From Streptomyces sp. YIM 121038 (GTDB lineage: Bacteria > Actinomycetota > Actinomycetes > Streptomycetales > Streptomycetaceae), in the NCBI RefSeq assembly GCF_006088715.1, contig NZ_CP030771.1, forward strand, positions 7,872,001 through 7,936,000: a stretch of DNA of 64,000 bases. Reading direction: 5' to 3'. The position numbers and the translations under genes are program-made. How positions within the stretch are numbered: the stretch's first letter is position 1; every line of letters starts with the position of its first letter. Positions 35,345 to 42,910 of this stretch are shown here, one piece after another. Below the pieces are notes generated by a model that worked only from the letters and a program-made list of their open reading frames with translations, did no database searches and was not told the origin of the DNA.

Positions 35345-35388
35345 GTCACCTCGACGATATTGGGCCCCCTTCTTATCGTCAAGGTGAC
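35345..35388 (-). promoter_or_regulatory. Promoter with 15-bp inverted repeat for the SPFH operon
   Basis: GTCACCTCGACGATA (35345-35359) and TATCGTCAAGGTGAC (35374-35388) are inverted with one mismatch and a 14-bp spacer. On the minus strand the same segment reads TTGACG, 17 bases, TATCGT, a textbook vegetative promoter. A repressor on the inverted repeat would cover both -35 and -10. Confidence 0.7.
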
Positions 35389-35395
35389 CCGAACC

Positions 35396-36232
35396 TCACT
35401 CCTTCCGCCCCACCCCCGCGTACAACGGCACCCGCGTCCCGTCCCGTGTCTCGTCGACGCCCAGTTCGGGCCGCCAGTCCGGGGGCTGCACCAGGCCCGG
35501 TGCGAGGAGCGTGCACCCGGTGAAGAAGCGCTCCGTCTCCGCGCGCGTGCGCGGCACGAGCGTGACCCCGCCCGTCGTGTACTGGTCCACGGCCTCGCCG
35601 ACCCACGCGGTCTCCTGGTCGCCCGACAGCTGGGAGAGCACCAGATGACTGCCGGGCGCGAGCGCGTCGAGGAGGCGGGCGACGATCGCGTGGGCGCCGT
35701 CGTCGTCGGTGAGGAAGTGCGTCACGGCGACGAGGGAGAGCGCGACGGGCCGTCCGAGGTCCAGGACCTCCGCGGCGCGTTCGAGGACGAGGCCGGGGTC
35801 GCGCGCGTCCGCCTCGACGAACGCCGTGGCCCCGGCCCCGGTCCCGTTGAGGAGCCCCGCCGCGTGCACGCGGACCAGCGGGTCGTGGTCCACGTACACC
35901 ACCCGCGCCTCGGGGGCGAGGTCCTGTGCGACGCGGTGGAGGTTCGGCTCCGTCGGGATGCCGCTGCCGATGTCGAGGAACTGGCGCACTCCGGCCGGGC
36001 CCGCGAGCTGGCGTGTCGCGCGCTGCATGAACCAGCGGTTGTGCCGCGCGCCGTACCGGGCGGTCGCGTCGAGCTCCACGATGCGCGAACCGAACTCCGC
36101 GTCCGCCGGGTAGTGGTGGGTGCCGCCCAAGAACCAGTCGTAGACGCGGGCGGGGTGCGGCCTCCCGGTGTCGGTATCGGTGGCGTTGGCGTCGGCGTTG
36201 GCGTCGGCGGCTTCGAAGGGCGCTGCTGCCAT
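35396..36232 (-). CDS. SAM-dependent methyltransferase of the actinobacterial SCO-type family
   Basis: A 278-residue protein with the family opening HPARVYDWFLGGTHHYPADAEF, the SAM-binding FLDIGSGIPTEPNLH, VVYVDHDPLV and VTHFLTDDDGAH. This family is found in many paralogues in Streptomyces; substrates are unknown. The N-terminal ADANADANATDTDTG is an in-frame short repeat. It starts divergently from the ROK regulator gene with a repeat-rich spacer between. Confidence 0.85.
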   Translation of the reverse strand: MAAAPFEAADANADANATDTDTGRPHPARVYDWFLGGTHHYPADAEFGSRIVELDATARYGARHNRWFMQRATRQLAGPAGVRQFLDIGSGIPTEPNLHRVAQDLAPEARVVYVDHDPLVRVHAAGLLNGTGAGATAFVEADARDPGLVLERAAEVLDLGRPVALSLVAVTHFLTDDDGAHAIVARLLDALAPGSHLVLSQLSGDQETAWVGEAVDQYTTGGVTLVPRTRAETERFFTGCTLLAPGLVQPPDWRPELGVDETRDGTRVPLYAGVGRKE

Positions 36233-36285
36233 CCGGTAACTCCTCTGGGATGCTGGGGCGTTCGGGGCGCCGGCGGGGCGGGCCC

Positions 36286-36372
36286 CGTACGCAAGGGTCC
36301 GTACGCGAAGTCCGTACGCCACGAGTCCACACGCGAAGACCCCGTACGCGAAAGTCCGCGCACGGGGTCTTC
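36286..36372. repeat. GTACGCGAAG repeat cluster and 11-bp hairpin between divergent genes
   Basis: Five copies of a GTACGCGAAG-like decamer begin at about 36288, 36301, 36314, 36329 and 36344. The last lies in a hairpin whose arms GAAGACCCCGT (36335-36345) and ACGGGGTCTTC (36362-36372) pair perfectly. The stretch 36233-36475 is the shared upstream region of the methyltransferase and ROK genes and has no gene. An operator cluster for the ROK protein is possible. Confidence 0.6.
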
Positions 36373-36475
36373 CCGGCGCCCGCTCTTTCTGCAACTCTCC
36401 TACCAAATCCCGGCGGCGAGGGGCTTCCACCCGCCAGCGGGGCTCCGCCACCACGACTCCCGGGGTGCAGAAGTG

Positions 36476-37603
36476 ATGCGGAAACGGACGCGCGGCCACG
36501 ACCTGGCCGGGCTGCGCCGTCTGAACACCACCGTCATCCTCCGCGCCCTGCACCGCCGCAGCCCCCAGACCCTCGCCGAACTCGCCGCGGGCACCGGCCT
36601 GTCCCGGCCCACCGTCGAGGCCGTCCTGGAGGACCTCGTCGCACGGGCCTGGGTCACGGAGGCCGCGGCGGGGGAGCGCGCCCGGGGCCGTCCCGCACGG
36701 CGGTTCCGCTTCCGGAGCGAGGCCGGGTACGTCCTCGGCGCCGACATAGGGTTGCACAAGATGGTGCTGCTCCTCGCCGACCTCGGCGGCACCGTCCTCG
36801 CCGCCGAACGCGCCGACATCGACCCGCTGCTGGGCGGCGGCCCCCGGCTCGAACTGCTCCAGCGCGCCACGGACGCCTTCCTGGACGCGCACGCCGTGCG
36901 CCGCGACACCCTCCTCGCGCGCTGCGTCGGCGTGCCCGGCGTCGTCGACGCGGGCGGCTACCTCACCTCGTTCGTCGTGCCGGAATGGTCCGGCGTGGAC
37001 CTGCGGCGGCTGCTCTCCGACGGCGAGCCGGGCCACTCGCTCGTGGAGAACGACGTGAACCTCGCCGTCCTCGCCGAGCGCTGGCAGGGCGCCGCGACGC
37101 TCGCGGGCGACGTCGTGTGCGTCCTCACCGGACACCGCGTCTCCTGCGCCCTGACCATCGGCGGGCAACTGCACCGCGGCGGCCGGGGCGGCGCGGGGGA
37201 GCTCGGCCTGCTGCCGCTGCTCGGCCTCGACACCGCGCAGGAGGCCCTGACCTGGCCGGGGCCGCGGCGCCCCGGCGAGTCCGAGGTGGCCGCGCTCGCC
37301 CGCGCCGCGGACCGCGCGGAGCCGCGCGCCCTCGCCGCCATCGGCGACTTCGCCGAGCGGCTCACGCCCGGCATCGCCGCCCTCGCGCTCGCCGTCGACC
37401 CCGAGCTGATCGTGCTCACCGGCGGTGCGACCCCGCTCGGCACGCACCTCGTGCCGCTCCTGGAGACGCGTCTGCGTCCGCTGACGCTGCACGTGCCGAG
37501 GATCGCGGTCAGCTCCCTCGGCGAGCGCGGCGTGGCCCTCGGCGCGGTGCGCAAGGCCCTCGACCTCGTGGAGGAGGAACTGCTCGCGGACACGGCCGAC
37601 TAG
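36476..37603 (+). CDS. ROK-family transcriptional regulator
   Basis: A 375-residue repressor with an N-terminal winged helix (about 15-70; LRALHRRSPQTLAELAAGTGLSRPTVEAVLEDL) and a ROK sugar-kinase-like domain (about 80-370; GADIGLHKMVLLLADLGG, ENDVNLAVLAERWQGAA, CVLTGHRVSCALTIGGQLHRGGRGGAGELG). The usual cysteine-rich zinc motif of ROK proteins is not evident. It should sense a sugar and control the ABC uptake and dehydrogenase genes that start 50 bp downstream. GTG at 36473 is an alternative start. Confidence 0.88.
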   Translation: MRKRTRGHDLAGLRRLNTTVILRALHRRSPQTLAELAAGTGLSRPTVEAVLEDLVARAWVTEAAAGERARGRPARRFRFRSEAGYVLGADIGLHKMVLLLADLGGTVLAAERADIDPLLGGGPRLELLQRATDAFLDAHAVRRDTLLARCVGVPGVVDAGGYLTSFVVPEWSGVDLRRLLSDGEPGHSLVENDVNLAVLAERWQGAATLAGDVVCVLTGHRVSCALTIGGQLHRGGRGGAGELGLLPLLGLDTAQEALTWPGPRRPGESEVAALARAADRAEPRALAAIGDFAERLTPGIAALALAVDPELIVLTGGATPLGTHLVPLLETRLRPLTLHVPRIAVSSLGERGVALGAVRKALDLVEEELLADTAD

Positions 37604-37653
37604 GCGACGCCCGGCGGCCCCCACTCCCAACCCCACCCGAAGCGGAGGCACGT

Positions 37654-38922
37654 ATGCGCAGGAGGACCCTCCTCTGCTCTGGCCTTGCGGCGGCGTCGGC
37701 GCCCGCGCTCGCCGCCTGCGCGGACCAGGGCGGCGGCGGCAGCGAAGGCGGCGGCCGCGGCACGCTCTCGTACGGCATGTGGGACCCGGCGCAGGTGCCG
37801 GGCATGAAGCGGATCATCGCGGCCTTCCAGCGGCGCAACCCCGGGATATCCGTGCGCATCGAGCTCACCCCGTGGGCCAGCTACTGGACCACCCTGAAGA
37901 CCTCGATGCGCGGCGGCACCGCCCCCGACGTGTTCTGGATGAACGCCGTCAACTTCCAGCTGTACGCGGCGCACGGCGTCCTGGAGCCCCTCTCCGAGCG
38001 CATCGCACGCGACGCCACCCCGCTGGACCGCCACCCCGCGCAGCTCGTCAGGCTCTACGCCTACGACGGAACTCAGTACGGCATCCCGAAGGACTTCGAC
38101 ACCATCGGGCTCTGGTACAACAAGGCCCTCTTCGACAAGGCGCGCGTCCCCTACCCCGACTCCACCTGGACGTGGGACGACCTGCGCGACGCCGCCGCCG
38201 AGCTGACCGACCCGCACGAGCGCGTGCACGGCTTCGCCGCCGAGATGCAGCGCCAGATCGTCATCTACCCCTGCGTCTATGGAGCGGGCGGCTACGTCCT
38301 GCGCGACGGGCACTCCGGCTTCGGCGACGACCGGACCGTCGAGGGCCTCCGCTTCCTCACCGACATGATCGACCGGGGCTGGTCGCCGCCGCAGAGCGCG
38401 ATGGTGGAGAACATCGGCCGGGTCCGCTTCTGGTCGGAGAAGACCGCCATGGTGTACGACCTGTCGGCGATGGCCGGGCAGATGTACGCCGTGCCCGCCC
38501 TCAAGGACCACGCGGGCGTCACGGTCCTGCCCAAGGGCCGCGAGCGGGCCACCGTCATCCACGGCCTGGCGAACGTGGTCTCCGCCAAGAGCGACAAGAA
38601 GGCCGCCGCCTGGAAGTTCGTGCACTTCATGGCGGGCCGCGAGGCCGCCGAGATCCAGGCGGGTTCGGGGGTGACGATCTCCAGTCACACCGGCACCCAG
38701 GACGCCTGGATCAGCTCGATGCCGGAGTTCGACCTGCGGAACTTCATCGCCATGAAGAAGTACGCCGTGCCCTACCCCAGCTCGAAGAACACCGCCGTCT
38801 GGGAGAACCTCCAATATCCGCTCCTCGGTGCCGCGTTCAGCGGCAAGGGCGGGATCGAGGGTGCCGCGCGCACCCTGGGCGAGCAGATGGACCGGGCCCT
38901 GAAGGAGGAGCGCGACCGATGA
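37654..38922 (+). CDS. Sugar ABC transporter substrate-binding lipoprotein
   Basis: A 422-residue binding protein. The signal peptide has MRRRTLL and a lipobox LAAC near residue 22, so it should be attached to the outer face of the membrane. The mature part is a group 1 sugar-binding protein: TLSYGMWDPAQVPGMKRIIAAFQ, APDVFWMNAVNFQLYA, YGIPKDFDTIGLWYNKALFDKA, WTWDDLRDAA. The two permease genes follow at once with an ATGA overlap. The sugar is unknown; the linked MocA-type dehydrogenases suggest a polyol, inositol or amino-sugar derivative. Confidence 0.9.
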   Translation: MRRRTLLCSGLAAASAPALAACADQGGGGSEGGGRGTLSYGMWDPAQVPGMKRIIAAFQRRNPGISVRIELTPWASYWTTLKTSMRGGTAPDVFWMNAVNFQLYAAHGVLEPLSERIARDATPLDRHPAQLVRLYAYDGTQYGIPKDFDTIGLWYNKALFDKARVPYPDSTWTWDDLRDAAAELTDPHERVHGFAAEMQRQIVIYPCVYGAGGYVLRDGHSGFGDDRTVEGLRFLTDMIDRGWSPPQSAMVENIGRVRFWSEKTAMVYDLSAMAGQMYAVPALKDHAGVTVLPKGRERATVIHGLANVVSAKSDKKAAAWKFVHFMAGREAAEIQAGSGVTISSHTGTQDAWISSMPEFDLRNFIAMKKYAVPYPSSKNTAVWENLQYPLLGAAFSGKGGIEGAARTLGEQMDRALKEERDR

Positions 38923-39866
38923 GTGTCTTCCCCGCGACCGCCGCCGCGAAGGCGGCCGACCGGCGCGCCGCCCGCACCGGGGGCACCGGCCCCGCGAGCC
39001 GGAACCAGCGCGCCGCGTATCTGTTCATCGCGCCCCTCGGCCTCGGCTTCGCCCTCTTCTACTTCTGGCCGATGATCCAGACCTTCTACTTCAGCTTCAC
39101 CGAGTTCGGCCCCTTCGGCGGGCACACCTGGATCGGCGGCGACAACTACGCGCGCGTCGTCAAGGACGTCACCGTCTGGCAGGCGCTCGGCAACACCCTC
39201 GTCTACTGCGGCATCGGCCTGACCGCGCTGCCCCTCGCCCTCGTCGTCGCCTCGCTGCTCAACCGCCGCGGCCTGCGGGCCGTCCCGCTCTACCGCGCCC
39301 TGTACTTCGTGCCGTTCGTGACCCTGCCCGTTGCCGTAGGCCTGGTCTGGAACTGGCTCTACAACGGCGACTTCGGGCTCCTCAACGAGGTCCTCGGCTG
39401 GTTCGGCGTGGACCGCCACTACTGGGTCTCCGACCCCTCGACGGCCGTCTTCGCCATCGGCGCCGTCATGGTCTGGTCGACCACCGGCTACTACTTGATC
39501 ATCTTCATGGCGGGCATCAAGGGCATCCCCCGGGACTACTACGAGGCCGCCGAGCTGGACGGCGCGGGCGCGGTGCGGCGCTTCTTCACCATCACGCTGC
39601 CGCTGCTCAGTCCCACGATCTTCTTCGCGTCCGTGATCTGCATGATCCAGTCGCTCCAGGTATTCGACCTGATCTACATCATGATGGGCGAGAAGAACCC
39701 GGCGGTGGGCGACACCCAGTCCGTCGTGGGCCTCTTCTACAAGTGGGCGTTCACCGAGAACGCCCAGGGCGCCGCGGCCGCCCTCGCCTTCCTCCTGATG
39801 CTGCTCATCGCGGCCCTCACGTACCTCCAGTTCCGGCTCCAGAGGAGGTGGGTGCACTATGGGTGA
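38919..39866 (+). CDS. Sugar ABC transporter permease (MalF type)
   Basis: A 315-residue inner membrane protein with six membrane segments and the ABC-permease EAA loop YYEAAELDGAGAVRRFFTITLPLL near residue 205. Starts on the ATG that overlaps the binding protein stop, and ends eight bases inside the next permease gene. No ATPase gene is present in the operon; in Streptomyces one shared ATPase (MsiK) serves many such systems. Confidence 0.92.
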   Translation: MSVFPATAAAKAADRRAARTGGTGPASRNQRAAYLFIAPLGLGFALFYFWPMIQTFYFSFTEFGPFGGHTWIGGDNYARVVKDVTVWQALGNTLVYCGIGLTALPLALVVASLLNRRGLRAVPLYRALYFVPFVTLPVAVGLVWNWLYNGDFGLLNEVLGWFGVDRHYWVSDPSTAVFAIGAVMVWSTTGYYLIIFMAGIKGIPRDYYEAAELDGAGAVRRFFTITLPLLSPTIFFASVICMIQSLQVFDLIYIMMGEKNPAVGDTQSVVGLFYKWAFTENAQGAAAALAFLLMLLIAALTYLQFRLQRRWVHYG

Positions 39867-40764
39867 CACGACTGCCACGCCTGCAACAGACCCTGCGGTC
39901 AAGAAAGGTGAGCTGGCGTCAGATGCCGGGCGGGCCCGTCGCCCCCGGTTCCTGCCGGGGTCGGTCGCGACCCACCTCGCACTCGGGCTCGGCGCCCTGG
40001 TGATGGTCTTCCCGTTCTGCTGGCAGCTCCTGACCGCCCTGAAGTCGCTCGCCGAGGTCTCCCGCGTCCCGCCGACGTTCCTGCCCGACGACTGGAGGTG
40101 GGCGAGCTTCGACGAGGTGTTCACGGCGCTGCCGTTCCGCGAGATGCTCACCAACAGCGCCCTGAACACCCTGGGCCGCACGGCGGGCCAGCTCGTGTTC
40201 TGCTCCCTGGCCGCCTACGCGTTCGCGCGGATGCGCTTCCGCGGCCGCGACGCGCTGTTCGGGCTCTTCCTGTCCGTCCTGATGGTGCCCAGCTCCCTGC
40301 TCGTCCTGCCGCAGTACGACATCATCCAGAGCCTCGGGCTCCTGAACTCGGCGCCCGCGCTCTTCCTGCCCGGCATGTTCAGCGCGTTCGGCACCTTCCT
40401 GCTGCGCCAGGCCTTCCTCGCGCTGCCCAGGGAGCTGGAGGAGGCCGCCCGCATCGACGGCGCGGGCTCCTTCCGCGTCTTCTGGTCCGTCATGCTGCCG
40501 CTGATCCGGCCCGCCCTCGCCGCGCTCGCCGTCATCACCGCCATGGCGGCCTGGAACGACCTGCTGTGGCCGCTGATCGTCAACACCGACCCCGAAGCCA
40601 TGCCGATCAGCGCGGGACTGACCTCCCTGGAGGGCCAGTACGAGACCAACTACCCGGTGATGATGGCCGGTTCGCTCATCGCCAGCCTGCCCATGCTGCT
40701 CGTCTACGTCTTCCTCCAGCGGCACTTCGTCCAGAGCGTCGCCGCGTCCGGAGTGAAGGGATGA
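39859..40764 (+). CDS. Sugar ABC transporter permease (MalG type)
   Basis: A 301-residue inner membrane protein with six membrane segments, the EAA loop LEEAARIDGAGSFRVFWSVMLPLI near residue 195 and the C-terminal LQRHFVQSVAASGVKG typical of MalG-type permeases. The ATG lies inside the end of the MalF-type gene (8-base overlap). Together with its neighbour it forms the channel for the sugar bound by the lipoprotein. Confidence 0.92.
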   Translation: MGDTTATPATDPAVKKGELASDAGRARRPRFLPGSVATHLALGLGALVMVFPFCWQLLTALKSLAEVSRVPPTFLPDDWRWASFDEVFTALPFREMLTNSALNTLGRTAGQLVFCSLAAYAFARMRFRGRDALFGLFLSVLMVPSSLLVLPQYDIIQSLGLLNSAPALFLPGMFSAFGTFLLRQAFLALPRELEEAARIDGAGSFRVFWSVMLPLIRPALAALAVITAMAAWNDLLWPLIVNTDPEAMPISAGLTSLEGQYETNYPVMMAGSLIASLPMLLVYVFLQRHFVQSVAASGVKG

Positions 40765-40848
40765 CGGCGCCGCGGAGTTGACGTGACGCCCACCCCGTCG
40801 CCGTACGGGAACCACACCGCAGTCGCTCAGAGAGGGGCCACCGCCCTT

Positions 40849-41865
40849 ATGCCACCGCTTTCCATCGGCCTGCTCGGCGCGGGCGGCATCGCCCGCGCCC
40901 ATCTGCCCGGCTGGCTGGACCTCGGCGCCACCGTCGTCGTCCACACCCAGGACGGCTCGGGCGAGAAGCTCGCCGCCGAGTACGCCGGGCGCGGCCACCC
41001 CGTCACCGCCGTGCCCACCCTCGACGCGCTCCTGGAGCGCTCCCGCGCCGTCGACGTCTGCACCCCCACGCCCACCCACACAGAGCTCGTGCTCGCCGCG
41101 ATCGCCGCGGGACGGCACGTCGTGTGCGAGAAGCCGCTCGCCCTCACGGCCGCCGACGCCGAGCGGATGGCGGCGGCCGCCGCCACCACGGGCGTCCGGC
41201 TGCACCCCGCGCACGTCGTGCGGTACTTCCCGGCGTACGCCGCCCTGCGTGACGCCGTCGTCCGCGGTGACCTCGGCCGGGTCGCCGTCCTTCGCTTCAC
41301 CCGGGCCGCCGCGCGCCCGCAGTGGGCGCCCTGGTTCGGGGATCCCGCGCAGTCCGGCGGGGTCCTGATGGACCTGATGGTGCACGACATCGACATCGCC
41401 CGCTGGATCGCGGGCGACGTGGTCCGCGTGCACGCCCGCACGCGCGGCACCGAGCTGGCCACCGGCACCCCCGCCGAGGTCGTCACCGCCACCGCGGTCC
41501 TCACCCACGCCTCCGGCGCGATCAGCCAGGTGGACGGGTTGTGGGGGCTGCCGGACCAGCCGTTCCGCACGACGTTCCGGGTCGCCGGGTCCGACGGCCT
41601 TCTGCACCACGACTCGGCGGCCGTGCCCGGCTTCCGCATCACCGCGCAGGGCGTGCGCGCCCCGAACGAGGGCATCCCGTCGACGCCCATGAACGAGAGC
41701 CCCTACCTCACCCAGCTGCGCGAGTTCGCCGCGTCCTGGGACGACCCGGGGCTCGTGCCCCGGGTGCGCGCCGACGACGGCGTGGCGGCGGTGCGCGTCG
41801 CGCGGGCCGCCATCGAGTCGAGCCGCACCGGGCGGGCCGTGGAACTGGAGGAGTGCACCCGATGA
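40849..41865 (+). CDS. Gfo/Idh/MocA-family NAD(P)-dependent oxidoreductase
   Basis: A 338-residue sugar or cyclitol dehydrogenase. The Rossmann motif is LLGAGGIARAHLPGW, followed by CEKPLALTAADAERM with the conserved Lys of the EKP motif; GGVLMDLMVHDIDIARW carries the catalytic Asp/His. The ATG at 40849 was chosen for its GAGAGG site; a frame from 40783 would add 22 residues. It should oxidise the imported sugar or an intermediate. Second dehydrogenase follows with an ATGA overlap. Confidence 0.9.
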   Translation: MPPLSIGLLGAGGIARAHLPGWLDLGATVVVHTQDGSGEKLAAEYAGRGHPVTAVPTLDALLERSRAVDVCTPTPTHTELVLAAIAAGRHVVCEKPLALTAADAERMAAAAATTGVRLHPAHVVRYFPAYAALRDAVVRGDLGRVAVLRFTRAAARPQWAPWFGDPAQSGGVLMDLMVHDIDIARWIAGDVVRVHARTRGTELATGTPAEVVTATAVLTHASGAISQVDGLWGLPDQPFRTTFRVAGSDGLLHHDSAAVPGFRITAQGVRAPNEGIPSTPMNESPYLTQLREFAASWDDPGLVPRVRADDGVAAVRVARAAIESSRTGRAVELEECTR

Positions 41866-42869
41866 AGGTCGCCGTCCTGTCGTTCGCCCACGTCCACGCG
41901 GCCGCGTATCTGCGGCTGCTGCGGGACATGCCGGGCGTGGAGGTGCTCGGCAGCGACCCGGACGCCGCGTCCGCCGCGCCCGGCGAGGCGCGCGGCCGCG
42001 CGTGCGCCGCGTCCCTCGACGTCCCGTACGCCGACACCTACGAGGAGGCCTTCGCCCGGCGGCCCGACGCCGTGGTGGTCTGCTCGGAGAACGCCCGCCA
42101 CCGCCCGCTCGTGGAGCTGGCCGCCGCGCACGGCGTCGACGTGCTGTGCGAGAAGCCGCTCGCGGCCACCGTGGCCGACGGCGAGGCGATGGTCGCCGCG
42201 TGCCGTGCCGCCGGGGTGCGCCTCGCGGTCGCGCACCCGGTGCGCTTCAGCCCGGCGTACGCGGCCGTCAAACGCGCCGTGAGCGCGGGCGACACGGGCC
42301 GGGTGCTCGCCGTGTCCGGCGCGAACAACGGGCACCTGCCCACCCGTGCGCGCCGCTGGTTCGCCGACCCCGCACTCGCGGGCGGCGGCGCCCTGATGGA
42401 CCACACCGTCCACATCGCCGACCTGCTCGACGACCTGCTCGGCGCCCGTGCCGTGGAGGTGTACGCGCAGACCAACAACCTCCTCTACGCGGACGAGGTC
42501 CCCGTCGAGACCAGCGGCCTGGTCACCGTCACCTACGACAACGGCGCCGTCGCCACCATCGACTGCAGCTGGTCCCACCCGCGCTCCCACCCCTCCTGGG
42601 GCGGCCTGGAACTCACGGTCGTCGGCGAGCGCGCGACCCTGGAGATGGACGCCTTCGACCAGAAGGTGCACGGCTTCAGCGAACGCCTCGGCCGCGGTGT
42701 CGAACTGCCCTACGGCGCGGACCTGGACGCGCGCATGCTCCGCGCGTTCCTCTTCGGCCCCGACCGGGACGGCGTCACCGTCCCCGACGGCGAGGCGGCC
42801 CTGCGCACCCTGCGGATCGTGGCGGCGGGGTACGCCTCGGCGCGCGAGGGGGTGCCCGTCCCGGTCTAG
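41862..42869 (+). CDS. Second Gfo/Idh/MocA-family oxidoreductase
   Basis: A 335-residue relative of the preceding protein with CEKPLAATVADGEAMV and GGGALMDHTVHIADLL. The N-terminal Rossmann loop is altered: VAVLSFAHVHAAAYLRL has no GxGxxG, though a strand and helix can still form. It might bind the cofactor differently or work on the product of the first enzyme. It is last in the sugar operon and ends 41 bp before the converging CAP gene. Confidence 0.87.
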   Translation: MKVAVLSFAHVHAAAYLRLLRDMPGVEVLGSDPDAASAAPGEARGRACAASLDVPYADTYEEAFARRPDAVVVCSENARHRPLVELAAAHGVDVLCEKPLAATVADGEAMVAACRAAGVRLAVAHPVRFSPAYAAVKRAVSAGDTGRVLAVSGANNGHLPTRARRWFADPALAGGGALMDHTVHIADLLDDLLGARAVEVYAQTNNLLYADEVPVETSGLVTVTYDNGAVATIDCSWSHPRSHPSWGGLELTVVGERATLEMDAFDQKVHGFSERLGRGVELPYGADLDARMLRAFLFGPDRDGVTVPDGEAALRTLRIVAAGYASAREGVPVPV

Positions 42870-42895
42870 GCCCCGGCGGGGCTCCCGCAGGGGAG
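42870..42895. terminator. Two small hairpins at the end of the sugar operon
   Basis: GCCCC-GGC-GGGGC at 42870-42882 and CTCCC-GCAG-GGGAG at 42882-42895 stand back to back between converging genes. Together they would make a reasonable bidirectional terminator. No T-run is present. Confidence 0.5.
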
Positions 42896-42910
42896 TGCGG
42901 CGCCGCACGG

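Noticed and set aside
36335..36372. Bidirectional terminator between methyltransferase and ROK genes
   Set aside because: The genes on both sides start here and run away from it, so no transcript would need to end; an operator or leader structure is more likely.
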